64,000 nucleotides of DNA from Calditrichota bacterium (lineage in GTDB: Bacteria > Calditrichota > Calditrichia > Calditrichales > J004), in the NCBI GenBank assembly GCA_013112635.1, contig JABFGF010000004.1:1-64000 (forward strand), read 5' to 3'. This document shows positions 19,091 through 29,217 of this stretch, piece by piece. The notes beneath the pieces are model-generated. The model saw only the letters and a list, made by a program, of their open reading frames with translations, made no database searches and was not told the DNA's origin. Position numbers and translations under genes: made by a program. Numbering within the stretch: the first letter of the stretch is position 1; every line of letters begins with the position of its first letter.

Positions 19091-19188
19091 ACTTTCTCCT
19101 GTATTTAGATTCAATTTCTTTTACCATTCTTTTAATCTTTGTAACTTGTGGATGCATATTACATAACAATTTAAAATATCCTGAAACT

Positions 19189-20739
19189 ATGAGCAACGAT
19201 CTGCTTTTTAGCAAATTTGAAATTATCGATTGTTATAAAAAAGATGACAGCATGGCTGTTTACCTGGCCAACCATATTTATCTCCATAAAAAAATTATTT
19301 TAAAAACCCTTAATACCAAATTAATTGCCAATCCTGCCATCCTTAAGCGTTTTAAACGTGAAGCTCAACTGCTTGCAAAAATTGATCATCCCAATATTAT
19401 TACTGTTTACGATTTTGGCCAGGCCGGAGATTATTTTTACATATCTTTTGAGTATTTCGAAAGCCAAAACCTTCGGGAAGCATTTAACGATAATGGCTGG
19501 TCTGTTCAGGATAAAATGTCAATCGTCCAACAAATTTGCATTGGCCTGGTAGAAACTCATTCTCACAAAATAATTCACCGCGATTTAAAACCAGAAAACA
19601 TCCTTATCAATAAAAATAAACTAGTTAAGATTGCGGATTTTGGTTTAGCGCAAATAAGTGGCTCTGAAAAACTGACTGCTCCCGAATCAGTTGTAGGGAC
19701 ACCTGCTTATATGGCGCCGGAACAAATTCAAGGGATTACAACGGATGAACGCACAGATTTATTCGCCTTTGGAATAATAATCTTTGAACTTTTTTATGGC
19801 CAAAATCCATTTTTAGGAGATGATGCAGGGCAAACGTTAAACAACATTCAAAAATGCAGCTGGAAACCAATCTCCTCAAAAACAGATATTCCATCTTCAA
19901 TTTTAAAGCTTATTGAGGGTCTGTTAAAAAAGAATAAAAATGAAAGAATTCAAACCTCCCGTGAGGTTTTATCTTATTTTGATTTGCCAACGAATGAACC
20001 TGAGCTTAAAAAGCCAGCACGTAAAACTGGTAAAATTACATTGATTTTTGTTCTCCTGGTTATTGCTTTTGTTTTCTTTTTTAAAGACAACTTGTTCACT
20101 GCTAAACCAATCGTTGAAAAAGTTAACCAATCTGAAAGAGACTCTTTAAAAACAGATAGTGTACAAATCTACCTGCAAGACACGTTGACAAGGCCCATTA
20201 TACTAGCACCAAAAAATGAAAAAGAAAATAAGCCAGGTGATTTGGTTGCAATGGATACGGAAAAAGAAATTGGAATAAAAGAAGTCCTAAAAGAAACACC
20301 TGTCCCAACTTTCGGATATCTGGATTTAAAGTGCAGCCCCTGGGCAGATATATTTATAGATTCACAAAAAGTTGATACAACCCCAATAAAAAATGCAATC
20401 CGCCTTGAAAGCGGCCAATATTTTTTGCAACTGCGGCATCCGGATTATCCGGTTTACAGTGAAACAATCAAGATTTCTGAAGAAAATGTTTTAGAGTTAA
20501 ATGTTAACTTGAATAATTTTGCCGGTTTTCTTAAATGTAATGTTTTTCCCTGGGGAAATATTTATATTGATAATGTTTTTAAAGGTCAAACACCTTTAAA
20601 AAATGTGATTATTCTAGAGCCGGGGAAACACACGCTTGAAGTAAGAAATTCAAAATATAAAACATATACATCAGAAATTTTTGCGGAAAAAGAAGATACT
20701 TTGTTTATTTCTGTTGACCTTATAAAAGAAAACAAATAA
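19189..20739 (+). CDS. Membrane Ser/Thr protein kinase with two PEGA domains
   Basis: From the ATG at 19189 it has 516 residues: a Hanks-type kinase domain (about 5-265) with HRDLKPEN (Asp132), DFG (Asp150) and a MAPEQ activation end, one membrane helix (about 283-300), a charged linker, and two outside PEGA repeats (about 374-430 and 436-510; SPWADIFIDSQKVDTTP and FPWGNIYIDNVFKGQTP). The glycine-rich loop is replaced by CYKKDDSMAVY, without the GxGxxG pattern, though the catalytic residues are kept. The frame opens further upstream (19066), but that part overlaps the cupin promoter and start and looks non-coding. A Kelch gene and a DUF5683-like gene follow on the same strand. Confidence 0.88.
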   Translation: MSNDLLFSKFEIIDCYKKDDSMAVYLANHIYLHKKIILKTLNTKLIANPAILKRFKREAQLLAKIDHPNIITVYDFGQAGDYFYISFEYFESQNLREAFNDNGWSVQDKMSIVQQICIGLVETHSHKIIHRDLKPENILINKNKLVKIADFGLAQISGSEKLTAPESVVGTPAYMAPEQIQGITTDERTDLFAFGIIIFELFYGQNPFLGDDAGQTLNNIQKCSWKPISSKTDIPSSILKLIEGLLKKNKNERIQTSREVLSYFDLPTNEPELKKPARKTGKITLIFVLLVIAFVFFFKDNLFTAKPIVEKVNQSERDSLKTDSVQIYLQDTLTRPIILAPKNEKENKPGDLVAMDTEKEIGIKEVLKETPVPTFGYLDLKCSPWADIFIDSQKVDTTPIKNAIRLESGQYFLQLRHPDYPVYSETIKISEENVLELNVNLNNFAGFLKCNVFPWGNIYIDNVFKGQTPLKNVIILEPGKHTLEVRNSKYKTYTSEIFAEKEDTLFISVDLIKENK

Positions 20740-20784
20740 ACTGGCATTAAAATTGAATACAACTATTAATGATTTTCTAAGTAA

Positions 20785-22119
20785 ATGATAAATAAGATTA
20801 TTGATAAATATATTCAGCTAACTAAACACGTCATGAAAATGAAAAAAACTGTACTTTTTTTATTAATTCTTCTACCTCTATTAAGCTCTGTTAAAGCGAA
20901 TGAATGGGAAATTATTGGATCAATGCCTGTTCCTGTAAAAGGTGCGCAGGCTGTTGTGCATGATACAACAATCTATATTTTTGGCGGGTTTTCCGATTCT
21001 TTGCTTACAGGTACAAAACTAATACAGGCTTACTACCCCAATTCCAATAAATGGAAAATCCTGGACGATTCTTTAATTGTCCCCAGGTACGAACTTGCCG
21101 CACATGCATATAATGGAGAAACATATATTTTTGGCGGCGCGACCACATCCAACGATAGCAGCTATGCGATAGAAAAGAGGGAGTCCTCGGGCAAACAAGT
21201 AATTCATAAATATGATTATAATTTTAACAGAAAGTTTTCAACCTCTGTTGTTGCGGGAGATTATCTTTATATATTTGGCGGCTTTCCGGATTTTCAGCTA
21301 TTTGATTCCCTTTCATATTGCGTTCAGTTTCATATTCCCAGTGGTGAGGTAGTTGATACTTTTAACATTAATGACATTTATGGTTATGATTTGCCAAGCG
21401 TCCAAATGTCTGCAGTAGCTAATGGACAAATCTATGTATTTGGCGGTGTTTTCAACGGCATTTTGCGTGAAGTGAGTACTTTTGGGCTTGATAACAAACA
21501 ATGGAAATCAGAACCAACATCACTCAAAGAAAAGAGGGCCGGTGGTGTAGCAATTACTATTGAAAACTATGATCAAATTGTCCTTGTTGGTGGGTTTAAT
21601 GAAATTAATCCTGAAGCAATGAATAGTGTAGAAATATATAATTATTTAGAAGGAAGTGTTGAGCGAAGTAACCCCCTAAATATTGAGCGCGCCGAATGCG
21701 CTGCTGTACTTTATAATGAATCTGTTTATGTTTTTGGCGGTAAAAATGAGAATGATGACATTGTTGAGTTCATTGAAAAAACAGATCTTCCATTTTCGCC
21801 TGTGACAGCAATAGGAGAAACTGACAAAGCTCAACTCATAAGCGATTTTGAAAATATCAGGAATTATCCAAACCCGTTTAACCCATCAACGAATATATCT
21901 TTTAAGCTAAATACACCATCTAAAGTAAAGATAAATATTTTTGATGTAGCAGGAAATTTTGTTATTTCACTTGCCAATAAAATGCTAAAACCCGGTAGTT
22001 ATAAATTTAACTGGGATGGCAAAAACTCGAGCAAAACAAATGTTTCCAGCGGCATCTATTTTTATCAGATTTCTACAGCAAATCAAGTTGAAACTAAACG
22101 AATGATTTTGATCAGGTAA
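20785..22119 (+). CDS. Secreted Kelch-repeat protein with T9SS-type sorting domain
   Basis: The 444-residue protein has a signal peptide and five or six Kelch blades marked by YIFGG, YVFGG and VLVGG strands (about residues 45-330). It ends with a sorting domain that starts at NYPNPFNPSTNISF and finishes KRMILIR. Such C-terminal domains direct type IX-like export in the FCB group. In-frame starts at 20833 or 20839 would give a tighter signal peptide; no ribosome site decides. The next gene starts on its stop codon (overlap of one base), so the two are coupled. Ligand unknown. Confidence 0.85.
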   Translation: MINKIIDKYIQLTKHVMKMKKTVLFLLILLPLLSSVKANEWEIIGSMPVPVKGAQAVVHDTTIYIFGGFSDSLLTGTKLIQAYYPNSNKWKILDDSLIVPRYELAAHAYNGETYIFGGATTSNDSSYAIEKRESSGKQVIHKYDYNFNRKFSTSVVAGDYLYIFGGFPDFQLFDSLSYCVQFHIPSGEVVDTFNINDIYGYDLPSVQMSAVANGQIYVFGGVFNGILREVSTFGLDNKQWKSEPTSLKEKRAGGVAITIENYDQIVLVGGFNEINPEAMNSVEIYNYLEGSVERSNPLNIERAECAAVLYNESVYVFGGKNENDDIVEFIEKTDLPFSPVTAIGETDKAQLISDFENIRNYPNPFNPSTNISFKLNTPSKVKINIFDVAGNFVISLANKMLKPGSYKFNWDGKNSSKTNVSSGIYFYQISTANQVETKRMILIR

Positions 22120-22931
22120 TGAAGAATTTGAAAACACTTTTAATATTAATGATACTTTGTCATGCAGGGTTTTCTCAATCTGTTACTGATTCAATAAATG
22201 AACTCAGTTTAAGATTTAAAAACTTTGAATATGAAAAAGTAATTACTGACTCAAAAAGGATTCTCGACAAGCAGGATAGCCTTACAATCCAACAGCAAAC
22301 TGAAGTACTACGCATGCAGGCAACGGCATTTTATTCTATTGGTAAACTGATAAATGCTGAAAAATCTTTTATCGATCTTTTGGACAAAAACTCACAGTTT
22401 ATCCTGGATTCTTCGACAAATTCACCTAAAATTGTAAGCTTCTTTAACAGCATAAAATTGAAATATTTAAGCAGCCAGATTAAAGATATTGAAAACCCCA
22501 AAAAAGATACGACAGACATCATTCTACTAAAGCAGAATCTGCAGGACTATAAGGATGGTATGCTTCGCTCAATCATCTGGCCCGGATGGGGGCACTATTA
22601 TGTAGATGAACCGCTTAAAGGCAAATTATTAAATATCGCAGCTTTGGTAACTTTGGCCCCAGGCATTTATTATTCATTTGAAACTGCCCGGTTAGAAAAG
22701 AAATATCTAAATGAGTCCGATCGTTCCCAAATTGAAAAAAGATATAATTCTTATAACAATGCGTTCAGCTATAGAAACTATGCAATGTCAGCATTTGCAA
22801 TAATTTGGTTTTATACTCAATACGATTATTTTTTTATAGACCGTCCTTCATTCAATCAAAAATTTTCAATTGCTCCCGCATATGATCCATTTAATAATAC
22901 AAAAATAATCCGCTTTTCATTTCAGTTTTAG
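22119..22931 (+). CDS. Exported DUF5683-like membrane protein
   Basis: The 270-residue protein has a signal peptide (1-19), a helical region of about 120 residues resembling a short TPR-like segment, then a membrane part starting RSIIWPGWGHYYVDEPLKGK, which is the signature of DUF5683 proteins, followed by two more hydrophobic helices. The family is common in FCB bacteria and has no known function. It is coupled to the Kelch gene and probably belongs to one operon with the kinase. Confidence 0.75.
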   Translation: MKNLKTLLILMILCHAGFSQSVTDSINELSLRFKNFEYEKVITDSKRILDKQDSLTIQQQTEVLRMQATAFYSIGKLINAEKSFIDLLDKNSQFILDSSTNSPKIVSFFNSIKLKYLSSQIKDIENPKKDTTDIILLKQNLQDYKDGMLRSIIWPGWGHYYVDEPLKGKLLNIAALVTLAPGIYYSFETARLEKKYLNESDRSQIEKRYNSYNNAFSYRNYAMSAFAIIWFYTQYDYFFIDRPSFNQKFSIAPAYDPFNNTKIIRFSFQF

Positions 22932-23134
22932 TTCCCGCAAAAAATCTTTAATACGAACATTAAGCCATTAACCACGAACAATGTTCGCACTTAAATAACA
23001 CCCACTTCCACATTCAAAATCGGATCTTCCAAAAGAGTACCTGATTTTAGTACCTTCTGCCCAACTATTTATTCTTGGCATTCAATTTGATATTAAAAAC
23101 ACCAATTAAGTAGGTACATTAACCGGGAGCTATT

Positions 23135-25234
23135 ATGCGTGTTTTTACTCTTCTCTTCCTACTTCCCATCATCTTTTCTAATGTTTTTGCAAATGGTGTT
23201 GCAATTGTAGACTCCAAGACCGGGAGCTACCTCCAACTTATTAGCAGCAAAGTTGAGGTTACAGTTGAAAACCAGGTTGCAGTTGTTACAACTACACAAG
23301 AATTTATAAATCATTTTGACGAGGAAAAGCGTATCAAATTTGGCTTTCCCCTTGCCGAAGGGGCCAGTGCTATCGAACTTCTTTATGAAATTGATAGTCA
23401 ATGGTACAAGGCAAATTTTAGCCCAACTCCTCAAGATACATCTTTGCCCGGATCAGGCGGAGGAGAAATTGATTATGGTCTAAAAAATTACATGGGCGAA
23501 ACCCCGCTTTATTTTAACCTTGATTATCCGGTAAAAAAAGATTCGATCTTAACAATGCGTTTGAAATATGTTCAGCTCTTATCTTATGAATTTGGCAATG
23601 TAAGTTTTTCATATGCGAATGATTATTCTTCATTACAGGATGGATTTCTTTATAACCAGGAGCTGAATTTCACCCTTAAATCTGAGCGGACTATTACCCT
23701 TGTAAACTTACTAAACCTGACACCTGACCTTCTTTTTAATGATGGCCACTCAGCAAACATCGAATATAAAAAAGCTGAAAGTGTTGCAGATTTTGACTAT
23801 AACGTTGAATACTCTTTAAGCCTTGATGAGCTTGGATTGTTTAGCATGAGCACTTTTTTGGCAGATTCCACTGTGCCTGATGAATATGGTAATGGCTTTT
23901 TCACTTTTATTGTTGAACCAGACCCAAGCGATAATACTACAACGATCGACAAAGTTTTTACATTTATTGTAGATCGGTCCGGCTCTATGAGTGGTAACAA
24001 AATAGTTCAGGCACGTGATGCTGCCACATTCATTGTTGAAAACTTAAATGAAGGCGATAAATTTAATATCGTTGATTTTAGCGGATCGGTTACAAATTTT
24101 CGGGATCAACATGTTGCATACAATCCGGAGAACGAATCAGCAGCCCTGGATTATATTGGAACAATTAAAGCCTCGGGATCAACAAATATTTCCGGCTCTT
24201 TTGAAAAAGCAATCCCACAATTTTCAAGTGCAAATGATTCTACAGCTAATATTATTATCTTTTTTACAGATGGAAATGCTACAAGTGGAACAACCACAAC
24301 TAATGGAATTTTGGAGATTGTAAAAAATCTGCAAACACAAAATGAAACAGAAGTATCCATCTTTACTTTTGGCATTGGTGCGGATGTAAATAAGCAGCTT
24401 CTTACTCGCCTTGCTGCTGAGAATAATGGCTTTGCTGAGTTCTTAGGTGCTGATGAACTTGAAGAGCGGATAACAAATTTTTATCTGACCATCCGCAATC
24501 CGGTGCTGTTAAATACAGAATTGACATTTGAGCCCGCTATAGTTTCTGAAACTTATCCACGCGAATTACCAAACTTGTATAAAGGTCAGCAGCTTCTGAT
24601 AAACGGACGCTATAAAGAAGCACAGACAATTGCTGTCACCTTATCGGGCGAAACGTTTGGAAAAAAAGTGGCATATCAATATGACATGAGTTTGACCGAT
24701 TCGATTATTCACAAAAATCAATTTCTTACCAAGATTTGGGCAAAGACCAAAATTGAACATCTACTTGTCCAGTATTATAGTCTGACTGAGGGCAGCTCGC
24801 AGGCATTAGCTATAAAGGAAGATGTGATTTTATTGAGTATGGAATATGGTGTACTTAGTCCATTTACAAGTTTTAGCGAAGGCGATCCTGTTGGCGACCC
24901 TTCAACCGGACTTGAAGAATTGGCTTCTGAAAAAAATGGAAATATTCCAAAAACATTTGAAGTATTGGGCAATTATCCAAACCCGTTTAACCCGACAACC
25001 CAAATTCGAATTAAAGTTAATGCCGAAATACATCAAACAATTAGTATCAGGATTTACAACGCACTTGGGCAGCTGGTTAAAACAATTTTGCTTAATATCA
25101 ATGGAACAGGAATTTATGAAGCACACTGGGATGGAACATTGTCAAACGGTTTGGCAGCACCCACGGGAAACTACTACTTTATCGTGGATTTTGGCAATGG
25201 TTTGTCAGGTGGAAAAATGACTCTGTTGAAATAA
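23135..25234 (+). CDS. Secreted VIT-VWA protein with T9SS-type sorting domain
   Basis: The 699-residue protein has a signal peptide (1-19), a VIT domain (about 22-150), a von Willebrand A domain with an intact metal site DRSGSMSG (Asp280, Ser282, Ser284), a beta-rich region, and a C-terminal sorting domain from NYPNPFNPTTQI to GGKMTLLK. VIT-VWA pairs resemble inter-alpha-trypsin inhibitor heavy chains and bind proteins or matrix. Here it is likely a cell-surface or secreted adhesin. It is followed by a REP-like palindrome. Confidence 0.88.
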   Translation: MRVFTLLFLLPIIFSNVFANGVAIVDSKTGSYLQLISSKVEVTVENQVAVVTTTQEFINHFDEEKRIKFGFPLAEGASAIELLYEIDSQWYKANFSPTPQDTSLPGSGGGEIDYGLKNYMGETPLYFNLDYPVKKDSILTMRLKYVQLLSYEFGNVSFSYANDYSSLQDGFLYNQELNFTLKSERTITLVNLLNLTPDLLFNDGHSANIEYKKAESVADFDYNVEYSLSLDELGLFSMSTFLADSTVPDEYGNGFFTFIVEPDPSDNTTTIDKVFTFIVDRSGSMSGNKIVQARDAATFIVENLNEGDKFNIVDFSGSVTNFRDQHVAYNPENESAALDYIGTIKASGSTNISGSFEKAIPQFSSANDSTANIIIFFTDGNATSGTTTTNGILEIVKNLQTQNETEVSIFTFGIGADVNKQLLTRLAAENNGFAEFLGADELEERITNFYLTIRNPVLLNTELTFEPAIVSETYPRELPNLYKGQQLLINGRYKEAQTIAVTLSGETFGKKVAYQYDMSLTDSIIHKNQFLTKIWAKTKIEHLLVQYYSLTEGSSQALAIKEDVILLSMEYGVLSPFTSFSEGDPVGDPSTGLEELASEKNGNIPKTFEVLGNYPNPFNPTTQIRIKVNAEIHQTISIRIYNALGQLVKTILLNINGTGIYEAHWDGTLSNGLAAPTGNYYFIVDFGNGLSGGKMTLLK

Positions 25235-25246
25235 TGACATAATAAA

Positions 25247-25281
25247 GACCTTCGAGGTTGTAAGCGGTAACCTCGAAGGTC
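25247..25281. repeat. REP-like palindrome, copy 3 (variant stem)
   Basis: GACCTTCGAGGTT (25247-25259) and AACCTCGAAGGTC (25269-25281) are perfect complements. The stem is that of the palindromes at 13066 and 13710 with a paired change (TGA to CGA on one arm and its complement on the other), so pairing was kept. The flank CACTTT also matches copy 1. Confidence 0.85.
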
Positions 25282-25599
25282 ACTTTGAATAAAACCCCTT
25301 AGCTGGGGCAGATGGGAAGCACCGCGGATGGGTCGGTCCGCGGTTTTTCTAAAAAAATGTTCTTTCAAAATATGTTGGTCCAAAACAGCCCGCAAGGGCA
25401 ACCCGATAACGGGCTCACGCTTCAATCGTGCCAAACTTTTTTATTAGAGAGTTTACCCCCTCATTGAATATAAGTTTGGTGCTGATTGAAGCGTTTTTTC
25501 TTCTTCCTTATTTTACGATATGTCTGCTTTTAAATACGTAAAAAAGGTTGTGCTTATACAGTTAAAATTCTTTGAACGATGTTCTTAAATCAACTGGTT
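25282..25599. other. Structured non-coding region between convergent genes
   Basis: Several dyads crowd this stretch: CCCC/GGGG at 25295-25308; ACCGCGGA (25321-25328) with TCCGCGGT (25337-25344) followed by five T, a good plus-strand terminator; AGCCCG/CGGGCT near 25387-25415; and ACGCTTCAATC (25417-25427) with GATTGAAGCGT (25484-25494) followed by six T. No supported gene was seen. It is more GC-rich and more folded than other spacers in the window. Confidence 0.6.
25321..25349 (+). terminator. Rho-independent terminator downstream of the VIT-VWA gene
   Basis: ACCGCGGA and TCCGCGGT pair perfectly over an eight-base loop and lead into TTTTTC. Confidence 0.85.
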
Positions 25600-28500
25600 T
25601 TAAAAGAAAGCCCTCACCTCAGCTTGGCCCGTCTGGATAATTTCATCAAAACCGGCTTCATCCCGTCCACTGTAAAGGAAAGTAAAAAGAATATTTTTAG
25701 AAACCGTATATTCCGCCCTCAGCTGCCATTTTTTGCTGATGCCCTCTTTCTTGCCACGAGCCATTTCGTACGGAACAACCTGGTTTAAAGGATTTGATGT
25801 CGGAGTTACTACCTGATATTCAAAATCGGCAGTGATGCGCCCTTTGCCGGCAAGCACATAATTTGCCTGTGATTTGCCAATGGCAAACCAGAGATCCAGC
25901 GGATAATTGGCTGCCTTATTTTCTTCCTGTCCATATTCTGCTGTAAAGCGAAATTCCCAACTTTGAAAAGGACGATAAGATATTTTTTGTGAAAGAAAAA
26001 GCGCATCGATATCCCGGTTACGGGTTATGTTGGCTTTGCTGTCTCTTTTTGTCGATTTCTGGCGAACCTCGCTTTGGCTTTTAACAATCGAGCTGATTCT
26101 CCAATCGGTGCGGAAACCACGCTCAATGGTCAGTCTGTCTTCATTTTCATCCGCATCAAGAAACTGGTTAAAAAGATCATCACGATACCTGTATAAAAGC
26201 CGGAAGTTTAACGTCCGGTTTCGTTTCATTAAATAAATATCCTGATCATAAACCAGGCTGCCACGCAAGGTTAGCCCTTTTTGAAATTTGGTCAGGTTCA
26301 ACAAATAAATAGCTGCTAAATCCTCTTCCTGTGTTTCCTCCTCCAGGCGAAAATAACTGCTGCCGCTGATATTGCCAATCAAAGTTTGCCAGGCACCTTT
26401 TGGTTTGCGCCAATAACGGGATGGATCATAATTCAATCTCAAAGCGGATTCAAGTTTTGTTACCGGTTCAAACTTTCCGCTGGGCAAAATAAATAGTACA
26501 AAATCTCCATCCGGATCAGGCACATATTCCTGTAAATCATCATCGAAACGATAATTGCCTCGACCTTGGTTTACTTTAATATAAACCTTTTCCCGCAGGG
26601 CCGTTTGCTCTGTAGAAATTCGATATTGCAGATTGGCACTGATAGCTTTCTTCCAACGGGAATGGGAAATGCGCAGCTCAGCAAGATTGGTTTTACGGTC
26701 CTGCCAAACCGTATCCTGAACCGCAGCATCGGCATATAATAATTTTACGGAATCACTTTTAATTTCTTCAAATCGCGCACTATAGTTTTTTTTGCGTTGA
26801 ACAATTTCCAGGCTGGCGGTTGTTTCTTTTACATTTTTCAGCTCCAGCTTTATACGGTTTGTATTTGTTGTAGATTGGTTTACAAGGCTGCCATCATTTT
26901 CAGTATCGTAAACTTTGTAATTTCTCTGGTTAACCTGGGCAAAACCGTTAAAATATTCCCAATTAATCAATCCAAGACTGGCACCAAAATCATCAAAAAG
27001 AAAACCGCTCAAAACAGAAAGCCGGTCACTACGCCGTTTTTCAAATTGATATAAAAACTGTGGCTGGAATTTCCACACATCTTTCAAAACCATACCATTA
27101 ACACGCTGCCAACGATTGTTCAAATTAAGCTCAGACAATTCACTTGCGACAGACTCATATCGCCAATTTGTTTTAAACCAGTTTTTGCGGTCAAAATTTA
27201 ACGATGATGAATACCTGTCAGATTTCAGTTTGTCTTTCTCCAGGTTCCCTAAACTAAAACCAAGCCCCAAGCCTGGAAACGGTCTGTAGGCCGTACTAAA
27301 CTGGATACTCTTTTCTTCATTATTTGTTGAGGTTTCCTGCAATACATTCCAGTATCGTTGAAAATCCGGATTATTAAAACGGTCTACCGATTGGAAATTT
27401 CTGTCAATAATTCGGGTGTTGAAAACAAAATCCATCTCACCAATATTCAAATCAAACAGATCGGGTTTAAGCATTTTTGCTTTGGCAGCTATCGAAATTG
27501 CATTGCCCGTATTATCCCCATTTTGCAGTTTGGAAAAAGAATTTCTATCCAAATCGCTTATCGCATATTCTGACGAAATAGAAATATTTTGGACAGGTTT
27601 CCATTCCAAAGTAAAATCGGCTAACTGATGTGTTTGAGGTAAAGGAATTAATTTGATAGGCATATAATCACCTTTCTTAACTCCGGCACTATTTTCCCCA
27701 ACCCAGCTGTACTGCCCTAACCGGTCCCTCACATAATCACCTAAACCACTTCCAACATAGGTAAAGGTTACATTATAATCTCCAAACGAAGCACCCTTGT
27801 ACTCAAAAATTGAAAACGTTACCGCATTTGCAATGGTATCCTTTTTTGAATAATGGCCATTACCATCACCAACAAATACATCTCCCGCAACTGAAGCTTT
27901 TTGAAAATCATCACCTGCCAATTTAAGGATGTTTTTTTCATCTTTGGTCAGGTCGTCTTCTTCACCAACAGCCTGATCAATATTATCCTTTTCCTGGTAA
28001 TAGCTAACCTTGTAATTCAATTTATTCTCAAACAATTTTCCGCCAAATATACCGCTTAACGCACTTCTGCTATATTTCTGGATTGCAGGAAAATATTCAA
28101 AATCTATTTCTATCCGCGATTCGCTTGTTACCAGCCGGTTATTCGTAAAAGTGATTTGACCATTTGCATATTCAATAATATAATCATTGCTTTCGCCCCT
28201 TAGCATTTGCTGGCCGTTTATCCAAATACGTTCTGTTCCTGCAAGGACAATTATTTCCCTCTCTCCGTCTTTTCCTGTTAATTGATACGGGCCCTGGTTT
28301 CCTTCCTGGCCGATAAAAGTTACCCGGTTAAAAAAACCTCGTGTTGTTGCAACCGTTGCGCCAGCAAATTGATTTTTGTATTTGCCAAGCAGGCTTATAC
28401 CCTGCAATTTACGGGAGAGATTACCAAACTGGGTATTATTGTATTTCAAATTCAGATCGCCAACCGTGCCATCAACATAAGGGGATTTAAACTGGATAAA

Positions 28501-29148
28501 AACCTGGTCTACTTCATCAAGAGTTTGAGTATTTCCTTCGGGTTGTATTGGTGTCGATTCGTCAGTTAACGCCGCAATAATTTCAATATCATCCGAAAGC
28601 TGACCGCTCAACTCAAGGTTTAAACCGGAGTTTAAAGTCAAATCTCGGTTTGTACCAATATTTACTCCGCGCATAATACTACCACTTTTTCTCAACCCAC
28701 TCCCAAAATCGTCAAAAGGATTTTCAAAAGTTGACGGTAAAATACGGACTTGTCTTTTTTTTCGTTTGGTTGAGTCATCCTCTTGTATCTGCAAAGTGTC
28801 TTTTTTAAAAAGCGAATAACTCTCTTTAAGGTTAAAAGGCAATCTTCTATAACTAATCAATAACGTATCTCCAAATTTGGGTTCCGGATAAAAGCGGATT
28901 GTTTTGGGAGATGAAAATTTATAATCACTGATTTCACTTAAAGAAAGCTTATTCTTTTTTATTCTCAGTGATTGTTTTATAAAAAGATGGCGTGAAGGAA
29001 ATTGGTATTCAAATTTATCTGATTTAACAATTATTAAGGAATCAATTTGCCAACGGCTTTTAATTGTTTCCTGAGCTGGCAATGTTTGGCAAATAATAAA
29101 CAGAAAAATATAGAAGAATGGGAGATTATATTTTTGCTTAAAAGTCAA
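25600..29148 (-). CDS. Large outer-membrane beta-barrel protein, function unknown
   Basis: The 1182-residue protein has a signal peptide (about 1-25), a periplasmic region and then long arrays of amphipathic strands with aromatic ends, closing in a short aromatic strand (AEVRAFF). A stretch near residues 150-200 (SGSIMRGVNIGTNRD, ELSGQLSDDIEI) and another near 300-345 (GTERIWINGQQMLRG, IDFEYFP) recall large outer-membrane proteins of FCB genomes and weakly the N-terminal parts of SprA, but it is half the size of SprA. I cannot name a family. It lies 69 bases downstream of an NHL-repeat gene on the same strand and may be cotranscribed. Confidence 0.75.
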   Translation of the reverse strand: MTFKQKYNLPFFYIFLFIICQTLPAQETIKSRWQIDSLIIVKSDKFEYQFPSRHLFIKQSLRIKKNKLSLSEISDYKFSSPKTIRFYPEPKFGDTLLISYRRLPFNLKESYSLFKKDTLQIQEDDSTKRKKRQVRILPSTFENPFDDFGSGLRKSGSIMRGVNIGTNRDLTLNSGLNLELSGQLSDDIEIIAALTDESTPIQPEGNTQTLDEVDQVFIQFKSPYVDGTVGDLNLKYNNTQFGNLSRKLQGISLLGKYKNQFAGATVATTRGFFNRVTFIGQEGNQGPYQLTGKDGEREIIVLAGTERIWINGQQMLRGESNDYIIEYANGQITFTNNRLVTSESRIEIDFEYFPAIQKYSRSALSGIFGGKLFENKLNYKVSYYQEKDNIDQAVGEEDDLTKDEKNILKLAGDDFQKASVAGDVFVGDGNGHYSKKDTIANAVTFSIFEYKGASFGDYNVTFTYVGSGLGDYVRDRLGQYSWVGENSAGVKKGDYMPIKLIPLPQTHQLADFTLEWKPVQNISISSEYAISDLDRNSFSKLQNGDNTGNAISIAAKAKMLKPDLFDLNIGEMDFVFNTRIIDRNFQSVDRFNNPDFQRYWNVLQETSTNNEEKSIQFSTAYRPFPGLGLGFSLGNLEKDKLKSDRYSSSLNFDRKNWFKTNWRYESVASELSELNLNNRWQRVNGMVLKDVWKFQPQFLYQFEKRRSDRLSVLSGFLFDDFGASLGLINWEYFNGFAQVNQRNYKVYDTENDGSLVNQSTTNTNRIKLELKNVKETTASLEIVQRKKNYSARFEEIKSDSVKLLYADAAVQDTVWQDRKTNLAELRISHSRWKKAISANLQYRISTEQTALREKVYIKVNQGRGNYRFDDDLQEYVPDPDGDFVLFILPSGKFEPVTKLESALRLNYDPSRYWRKPKGAWQTLIGNISGSSYFRLEEETQEEDLAAIYLLNLTKFQKGLTLRGSLVYDQDIYLMKRNRTLNFRLLYRYRDDLFNQFLDADENEDRLTIERGFRTDWRISSIVKSQSEVRQKSTKRDSKANITRNRDIDALFLSQKISYRPFQSWEFRFTAEYGQEENKAANYPLDLWFAIGKSQANYVLAGKGRITADFEYQVVTPTSNPLNQVVPYEMARGKKEGISKKWQLRAEYTVSKNILFTFLYSGRDEAGFDEIIQTGQAEVRAFF

Positions 29149-29217
29149 TGTGTTTCCAAAAATAAGTTTTCAGTTTCCCGGAAGATAGTTCGGGCATATA
29201 ACAGAAATTTTACCAAA

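Noticed and set aside
22932-23134. Short dyad GAACAATGTTC and a tandem AGTACCT pair before the VIT-VWA gene
   Set aside because: Short repeats in an AT-rich spacer, with no second copy seen before related genes.
25174-25434. 86-codon minus-strand frame over the REP-like palindrome and terminator
   Set aside because: It covers hairpins and the end of the VIT-VWA gene; Arg/Pro-rich sequence without a start site suggests chance.
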